This document shows positions 57,410 through 64,000 of a DNA stretch of 64,000 bases, piece after piece. The translations under genes and the position numbers were made by a program. The notes under the pieces are model-generated. The model was not told where the DNA came from, did not search any database, and worked only from the letters and a program-made list of their open reading frames with translations. Numbering within the stretch: the stretch's first letter is position 1; every line of letters starts with the position of its first letter. Source of the stretch: Hyaloscypha bicolor E (taxonomy: Eukaryota; Ascomycota; Leotiomycetes; Helotiales; Hyaloscyphaceae); NCBI RefSeq assembly GCF_002865645.1, contig NW_020194600.1, positions 496,001-560,000 on the forward strand, written 5' to 3'.

Positions 57410-59363
57410 TTAGCAAATCCGAATCCCGCACACATCAACATTCCGCCCTTCAACACGTGCTCGTCGTCCGAAGTAATCTTTCGCCACGTCCTCGATAAAG
57501 GCATGGTCTGTTGAAGACCATTGATCGAGGCCCATCCTCGCCACATCTGAACTAGAAACATACACCGCCGGTCCCGTCTCATCAGCGGGGCCATCGTCCT
57601 GCACTCGATGCAGAGCTTCATGCTCGTCTTCTCGCTCATCGTCTGAGTCCGTAGCATCCACGATATCACTCAAAGTAGCCAGAATTTGGGTGGTCAAGCG
57701 GTGGAAGTAAGCTATTATTGCCATTTCTTGATTAGCTTTCATGTCCCCTGCTAACCCAGTTTTCCCTTTGATGCCAACGGAGACGGTGGATTGGGAGCGC
57801 GGACGAGGTGTGATGGGCGTAGAGGGGGACAGTGCGAGGCCGGAGAGGAGAGCGGAATCAGATTCGGATTCTTCTTCTGAGTGGAGCACTTGCTCGCCGG
57901 CCGAGGCCCACCACATGAAGCCTGAGTAGGCGAGGGCGGCCCATGATATGGGTTCTATGATGTCGTCTGTATCAGGGAGGTCAAGCATGGGGTCGTCTCG
58001 GGGGAGTGAGAGGCTGGAGGAAGACGCTCGGATAGTCTCCGATTCGGAGAAGGAACCCGAGGAGCTTCGGCGACGTGTGGTGCTGGGACTAGATGGGGTG
58101 GAGATGTGGCGTGAAAGACTCCATCTGAGAGCTTTGTAACGCCGAAGATCTCGCTGTGTGGCTTTCATCTCAACACCTTGGGGCGATTCGACTTTCGGCC
58201 AGATTTTTTCGTGGGCATCTTCCGAGTAGGGAGGGGGCATAGTTATCAGAACATCATAGAGAGCACTTTTCATGGCAAGGATGCTATCTGTTGTGCAGGC
58301 TATCCAACCATTGCCTGGTTCGTCCCTTAGGTCTGATTGTTCAGAGCCGGGTATTGCAGCAGCAGCTCTGGAGGCACGGAGGTCTTCTTCCAGGAGTGGG
58401 ATGTCGTGGACCCCAATGGAGAAGAGCGGCCGGAGTCTTTGGGGCGGAGCAGTGGATGCGAGGAGGTCGGTAACTGCGAGGGGTATGTTTGAAAGTACAG
58501 AAAGGTCATATACTGTGAAATCCGTCAGTGAAGTCTGGGGAACGAAACGTAGTGGTACAGACCAAAATTACATGTCTCCTCGACTGGAGCATGAGCTGTG
58601 ATCAGAATCCTTTTGCGTAGTAAAGCAGCTCGGTGTATAGGAAATATCAATGGCCCAAAGGCCTCCAGCAAATGTGGTAAACTCCATGCGGGATGGTGAG
58701 GAGATAGATGGTGTCCAGAGGGGAGCAAAGCAGTACCATCTGATGCTGAGCGATTTCTCCCGTGGCCCTTTGCTTTCAGTGGTGTTGTCCTTATGGCTTG
58801 AAACTTCGTACTCGACGGCGAATCTAGTAACGAATCCGTTTCTGCGAGAGCAGGTGGACCGCGAGCCTTATGTTCCCCCCAATATTCCTCCAATGCTTTC
58901 GTCTTAGCAGTGTCGACAATGAGCTCACTACCATCGAGTGAGCAAGGGCAAGCTGTCAAAACAGTACAACCTACTTTGCCATTGCTTTCAAATTTTCTGC
59001 ATGCTTCCAACTTCTCCCCAGTCTGCCATAGCTCAATCGAACCATTACGCCCACTGCGATCATGCGAGCATTTCTCGATTCCTCCGCTGCCGGAGCATTG
59101 ATGAATGCGCTGAGACCAGCATGATCATCGTGGACGAAATATATCAGGTCCTCTTTGACAGTATGCAGTCCCGATGGCAAGCTCTTGTATTCTACCACCC
59201 CTTCCAGCTCAATCCCAGGCAACGATCGTTTCCATCCAATTGTGTAACCGGCTTTGATGTCGAAATAGATCAGGAAGAGGGCCGAGATGGGAGGGAGATC
59301 ATTCGCAGAAGCATTGGGCATTTCGAGATTCAGCGGCTCTTGGCCTCGTCGGACGGCGGCCAT
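57410..59363 (-). CDS. DENND11/LCHN-like protein (DUF4484 C-terminus), 615 aa
   Basis: Three exons: 59363-58975, 58927-58572 and 58512-57410, with introns of 47 and 59 nt. The first exon begins MAAVRRGQEPLNLEMPNASA and has ALFLIYFDIKAGYTIGWKRS, the start of a uDENN-like longin fold. LIYFVHDDHAGLSAFINAPA and ILITAHAPVEETCNFG-type sequence follow (the splice removes its end). The third exon carries YDLSVLSNIP, GWIACTTDSILAMKSALYDV and a long Ser-rich insertion, ending in DVARMGLDQWSSTDHAFIED. This is the layout of fungal relatives of human LCHN (DENND11). DENN proteins usually act on Rab GTPases in membrane traffic; the role here is inferred from the fold only. The frame is open upstream of the chosen ATG, so a longer N-terminus is possible. 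Confidence 0.75.
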
Positions 59364-59861
59364 GGTGTAGGATGCTGGGTCGCATGTTAAGAGGAAATAG
59401 GGCTGAAAGGCTGCGACTACTTTGGAGTGATGTTGCTGATCCGAGTCGATAGGCCTAAGCCGCACTCGGCTTGCATTTCTCGGCAGGTTCTGGGCAGGGA
59501 TTGACCTGGGGAATGTGTTAGCGAAGCTTGTCAAAGAAAATGGGCTATCAACTCGTCCGTTCGTCAACTATTACCTAGTACAATCCCAAAAGTAGGTACG
59601 GGTAAAGAGCGTATAGCTGGCCCATTTTGATGACTTGCCTAATCTTCACAGTTGATTTGTGAGTGAGGATGCTGATTCTCAGGGGTACTGTACCTCGCTT
59701 AATCCTAGTGCGGCTTAACAACGACGGGAGGCAGCAGCCTCTTCTCACATCAACTCCTCTCGATATCAACGGCATATCAAGCAAAGATCCTGCAAAGATC
59801 AATGAAAGGAGATATCGCCTTTTAATTTTGTTGATTTTTCGATATTCTTCTCACCGTGAAG
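59364..59861. promoter_or_regulatory. divergent promoter region
   Basis: Spaces the DENND11-like gene from the first 2EXR gene. No separate gene is supported; the minus-strand frame continuing from the DENND11-like gene has a stop near 59570. Confidence 0.4.
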
Positions 59862-61024
59862 ATGGCGGAGGGCGCCTCCGGAATCTCCGCATTCGAGGAT
59901 ACCTCTGAAGATTCGGATTCCAGCGAAACTTCAGCTCCTGTATGCTAGAAACATTGTGTCTAAGTTATGGCTAGCACTGATTTTCATTAACCAGTCCACT
60001 CAGGTCTCGGAGCAACTAGAACATCCAGTAAGTAGTGCAGAGCCAGGTCATCCTGAAAACTGACATCATATCAGGGCCCAGAGGATGTGGCGCCACCTCC
60101 TTGCAACGGCACTCTAGAGGGCGACTTTTCTCTTCTTGAAGTCGGACCAGAGCAGTTGTCAACATTCTTCTTGTTCCCAAGCTTGCCGATGGAACTTCGA
60201 GCCAAAATTTGGGAGGCTTCACTGCCAGGACCTCAGCTAGTGGAAACCCGCTTCCTTAACATGCCATGTCACTTGCCAACGCCGAAGCTACCAACTCCTC
60301 TACTACACGTTACCCAAGAATCACGGGAGACTGCTTTGAAGAGTTATAGGTAAGTCTCAATTCCTCGGAGTATTAATCCCTCTTGAAGAAATATCTCCAA
60401 CAGCTCTTGGGGCATTCGACCCGCAATGTCCAACAGCTCCCGGGAATATTCTACTCCCCAAAGCACCTAAAGAAGTATGCTGACTCCAATTCATTGGAAA
60501 GGCCGTTATATCCCCTGTCATCACCTTTGCCACTCATCTACATTGACCCAAGTGTTGACATACTGTTCATTAATGAACACATACAACGATTAGATGAAGT
60601 ACTCTCCGAAATGGATCCTGATGTCCTTCGCTCTCTCCATCACATCGCTTTGGAATCGATGATGATGTTTGTTTTTTCGACCATTGTGAGCAGATTCTTT
60701 CCTTGTCTGCTCAGGTTGAGTAGTCTCGAGAGAATTACTATCACGTTGCCCCCCACTGAACCTGAGCAAGAGGGCGGATATGCTGTCTTATTCGATCTTC
60801 TAAAAATACCCATGGCAGAATGGCCAGATTCGGTTCAGCGTCGAGATGACCATCTGTTCACTCGAAGAGGCCTTGAGCATTGCAGAGACAGAGGGACTCT
60901 TGATGATCCCCGATGGCTTAGGACTGGGTTCAAGAACATTACACAAGCTGTCGAAGAGCGCTTCCGCGCCAATCCAGGTCGAAGGCTTCCACAAGTTGAC
61001 CTGAAAGGAGTGAGACGCAGGTAA
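59862..61024 (+). CDS. 2EXR-domain protein 1, frame break at third intron
   Basis: Exons 59862-59939, 59995-60027 and 60075-60349 join in frame. They encode an acidic start (MAEGASGISAFEDTSEDSD) and the 2EXR domain: STFFLFPSLPMELRAKIWEA, then LLHVTQESRETALKSY. The GTAAGT donor at 60350 is phase 2, but every AG between 60370 and 60472 opens the downstream frame in phase 0. The downstream frame (PLIYIDPSVDILFI, LRSLHHIALESMMMF, ending VRRR at 61024) is clearly the rest of the family. With the nearest acceptor (60403) the protein would stop after about 22 more codons. So this copy has a frameshift, an unrecognised splice, or a sequence error. 2EXR proteins are abundant in Leotiomycetes and other fungi; no biochemical role is known. 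Confidence 0.6.
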
Positions 61025-61502
61025 GGAGTGGCGGAAAGACATGGATTATTCTGCAGTGGTCCAGACTGCCATTGGTATCCTTGTGAGGGCGGATACAATG
61101 GGGTCCAGATGGATGACATACTTTTCCACAAACACTTGCCCAGCCAATCGAGAGTCTTCGAAAGCCGTGCAGGTCCCGGTCGAAGGATTGGCGAGGTCTC
61201 CTCTTGACTCGAAAAACGTTTGGAAATTCCTGGTTCGTTGTGGACGGCTCGGTTCTGATGGGCATTCAGCTACCGATAGCCGTCCGGCGAAGGCTCACTG
61301 CTTACTTCCCAACCCACGGCAGGAATAATATGAATCCCGCTTCCGCTAGCTTAGGCTGCTTGTCAACATTTGAACCGATATCCACTCAAGGTTCAAAATT
61401 CTTTTTGCCCACGTCATCTACACAGCTCCGCTGCCTTCTCAGAGGTGTCCAGCGTGTACCACAGTCTCCGTCACAATCGTGACTCAACGCCTCAAGCTCA
61501 AG
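61025..61502. other. intergenic between 2EXR genes
   Basis: Promoter side of the second 2EXR gene. Frames here have no recognisable domain. Confidence 0.4.
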
Positions 61503-62794
61503 ATGGCTGCGCTCAACCCTCTTGCAGCTGAATTCGAACCAAAGACAGAGGAATCGCTCGGACAAGGTATTGGCAAGAGCGCCATGGAGCGGCTTGACGA
61601 GACAGATGCACGCGTCCCTGAGCTGAAGCTTCTGACCGAGTTCCACCCCTTCCCTCGCATGCCTATCGAGCTTAGACTCAAGACCTGGAAGTTTCACATG
61701 CCTGATGCGCGCATCGTAGAGCTCAAGTATTGCAAAAAGATCTTCCATCCTATCTCTCCGACCCCGGCTCCAGCCTCGTTGCACGTTTGTCGTGAGGTAA
61801 GCGTTTCCCAACCCTTTAAAACACCTTCCCATTGGCGAAAGCGTCTAGGCATAACAGTCCGGTGCAGGATCGAAGACTAACCTTAGCTTTTAGTCCCGTA
61901 CAGAAGCCCTCGAGCATTACGTGCTCCTGCACAATCCTCACTATTTGACTCCCCGCATCTTCATCAATCCCCAAATCGATACTCTCTACTTCTCTGAGAA
62001 GCGCGGAGGCGAATTCAACGAGGTTTTCACGGTGGATGAGTGTACTTACTTCGACTACTTCAAGACAATGACCAAGAGTATCCACACCTCTGTCTTGACC
62101 AACCTGCGCCGAATCGCCCTCATCGATGAATCCTACCTTCTGAATTTGGAATGGGACGACGAGCGTGAAGATGTCTTCAACTTGACTAAATTCACCAATC
62201 TCGAAATTGCCGTTATGGCTATCGATTTTGGTAAGAATATTGTCGGTCCAGTAAAGTTGGTTGAGGTCACCTGGGGTGAATGTCCAATTCGTAGGTGTTG
62301 GGGGAGAAACCCTTTCCTATTTTCGACTGTTTCATGAACTTCTCCTGATACAATTCCCTCCCCCGAAACAAGCCTAATCGAGAAATTGCTGACTCCACCG
62401 TCACCCAGATACCGAACTCGGACGCCCTCACCCTGACTACGACGATGATGAAGTTCTGCACAGTTGCAACCTTTGCGGCTGCCCCTTCATCAAGGAGGTG
62501 CTTCTCGAGTTGAATATGGACCACATCTACTTCGAGCAATTGAAGGAAGGTCTCCGCGGTATGTTCACCAATTTTGGGAAGAAACTTCCGAGCTGGAAGG
62601 TTCCGAAGGCCAAGACTATGGTATTAGCCGAGAAGAAGAGGGATGTCAAGAAGGGCTCGTTTGAGTTTCATTTCAAGAAGCCGAAGCTCATACCTGGAGG
62701 CAAACCACGTATTCCAGAGTGGGCCAACATCAGTGGGGGAGGAGAGCGAGTCATTCGGATGGAGTGTCCCAGACCTCGTTCCGGCTCTTTCTAG
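61503..62794 (+). CDS. 2EXR-domain protein 2, intact, 358 aa
   Basis: Three exons, 61503-61796, 61894-62290 and 62409-62794, all in frame. The N-terminus leads to LLTEFHPFPRMPIELRLKTW (2EXR start, about residue 48), then ASLHVCRE and, after the intron, SRTEALEHYVLLHNP and RIFINPQIDTLYFSEKRGGE, the paired ExR/xYF signature that names the domain. The C-terminal part has DYDDDEVLHSCNLCGCPF, a CX2CXC cluster that might bind a metal, and a basic tail. It is the only clearly complete member of the local trio. Function unknown. Confidence 0.75.
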
Positions 62795-63520
62795 ACAACC
62801 GATCAGTCAAAGGCTTCTATTCCTAGGCACCTGATTTGTCAAGAATGTCTCTTTCCAGGCAATTGGTTCGTTAAAATAAAAAAAAGGCGTTTGTATCGGG
62901 GATAGTACTAGGGGAAGATGAGCCTAGTTTCAGGCGAGAGAGAAACAGTCTTTGTGTACTTTGGCGTGACTAGTAGTCTTCAAGAAAACTCTCCTGTGTA
63001 TCTCGAGCTCTCTTATGCTGTGCGGGATCTGGAATTGTGGCTAGGGAGGGATTGTACTGTACAAAGTATCACAATAATTTGCATTAGCAAAGCTGGTTAT
63101 GCGACTAAATCTTGGGCGTGCAGGTGAGGCGAAAGGTGAAACCGATGGTTCTGTGCTGACAAGTTTCAGCAAGTGATGAATGAAAAAGGCAAGGCTGAGA
63201 CCAAAAGTTCCGAGATCGGACGGTGCTGTGGAGCTTTGAAAGTGAAGGGAGAGCAACACCAAGCTCGCTTAATCGTGCCTTGTTGACCTCCCTACTCCGC
63301 CAACTTTCCAAACTCCAAACGCCAACAGCTCCTTCTCCCACAATTAATCAGTGCACCACATCACTTTGACTCCTTGCGAAGTTAACGAACACGGCGATAT
63401 CAACTGCCAACCCCACTCCTCAGCTCGCGACAGACGTTAGGCATTGGTTCGCGAGAAAGGCGAAGGGCTTTGTGAGTTCACCTTTGCTCCATCTTCAACT
63501 TATTGATCAACAACTGAGGT
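62795..63520. other. intergenic between 2EXR genes
   Basis: No coding frame with family resemblance. Contains the third 2EXR promoter. An A-run lies at 62876-62885. Confidence 0.4.
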
Positions 63521-64000
63521 ATGAACGTCATCAACTATCCCAAAGTTGTTGAGGTCTCTGGGACATGGGATAAAGTGCACCAAATCGAGCCAAGTCACGA
63601 TCCAAAGACCCTTACCAAGTTCACGCTCTTCCCAAAGGTGCCAGCAGAGCTGCGAGTCAAGATCTGGAGGTTTGCGCATCCTGGACCGAAAATCTTGGGC
63701 TTGGAGTACGAGGAGAGGGTTAGCCATACTGTGTGCAGACAACCCCCCCCAGAAATCTTGCACGCTTGCCGAGGATCGAGGGTTGAACACTTGAAGTCTG
63801 GCATCTTCTTCGCCTTTGTTTTCAACCTGGTTCAACTGCCGTCGAAACCCCTTGAAAGATCTCCAATCATCTACTTCGATCCGGGACAAGACAACCTCTA
63901 GCTCTCAGGCATGAGAGGAGCCTGGACGAAAATCCTCCTTTCCCAGCTCACTCCCCCTTGCATTTCCGGAGGTCTTGACAGTGCTGCCCGCGCTTCCATT
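63521..64000 (+). pseudogene. 2EXR-domain protein 3, in-frame stop, runs off window
   Basis: The frame starts MNVINYPKVVEVSGTWDKVH and has KFTLFPKVPAELRVKIWRFA, ILHACRGSRVEHLK and SPIIYFDPGQDNL, the domain landmarks in order. A TAG (63899-63901) follows exactly where the family has Tyr (FDPxxDTLYLS); the frame then continues LSGMRGAWTKIL to the window end. The missing Glu in the ACRESR motif (here ACRGSR) also suggests decay. The far end is outside the window, so the state of the rest is unknown. Confidence 0.55.

Overview
The window is nuclear DNA of a filamentous ascomycete (Pezizomycotina). Genes are compact and split by 46-130 nt introns with GT-AG ends and CTAAC/CTGAC branch sites. They include families typical of that group: a Zn2Cys6/Fungal_trans factor, an NLR (STAND) protein, HET-domain remnants, 2EXR proteins, a fungal BTB protein and a small secreted protein. 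Leotiomycetes is my best guess from overall similarity; this is inference, not shown by the sequence. I found no tRNA, rRNA or CRISPR array.

Layout. 0-20.8 kb is mostly housekeeping: the 3' part of an NRDE-2 gene, a small secreted protein, an intronless Hsp104 disaggregase with a gapped heat-shock element, an Mhr1/mL67-type mitochondrial protein, a P-loop sulfotransferase-like protein with a GC-AG intron, a large Zn2Cys6 regulator behind a 2-kb leader/promoter, COP9 signalosome subunit 1, and a multipass membrane protein whose frame is crossed by one TAG. 20.8-34.4 kb is accessory: a 911-bp segment between 16-bp direct repeats, a complete nine-exon NLR (N-terminal Goodbye/DUF7708-like domain, NACHT, two C2H2-like fingers, WD40), a 724-bp foldback MITE with about 100-bp inverted repeats, a divergent RING-less Rad5/HLTF-like SNF2 ATPase, a NACHT pseudogene and an F-box fragment. 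34.8-42.4 kb carries a MARVEL-like membrane protein, a BTB/POZ protein and cyclin H. 43.9-46.0 kb is a decayed HET gene. 46.4-59.4 kb returns to conserved genes: trimethyllysine dioxygenase, a Gfo/Idh/MocA oxidoreductase, an AT-rich transposon relic, Rdh54/RAD54B, Sec63 and a DENND11/LCHN-like protein. 59.8-64 kb holds three tandem 2EXR genes, of which only the middle one is clearly intact.

The conserved genes act in general cell functions: protein disaggregation, ER translocation, ubiquitin-ligase control, transcription and kinase control, recombination and carnitine synthesis. The NLR, NACHT relic, HET relic, F-box fragment and MITE form the kind of turnover region where fungal self/non-self recognition genes are gained and lost. 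The freshest leads are the NLR with zinc fingers between NACHT and WD40, the MITE that gives it an in-frame upstream ATG, the in-frame TAG in the membrane protein, and a stop-free 3n intron inside the zinc cluster of the regulator.
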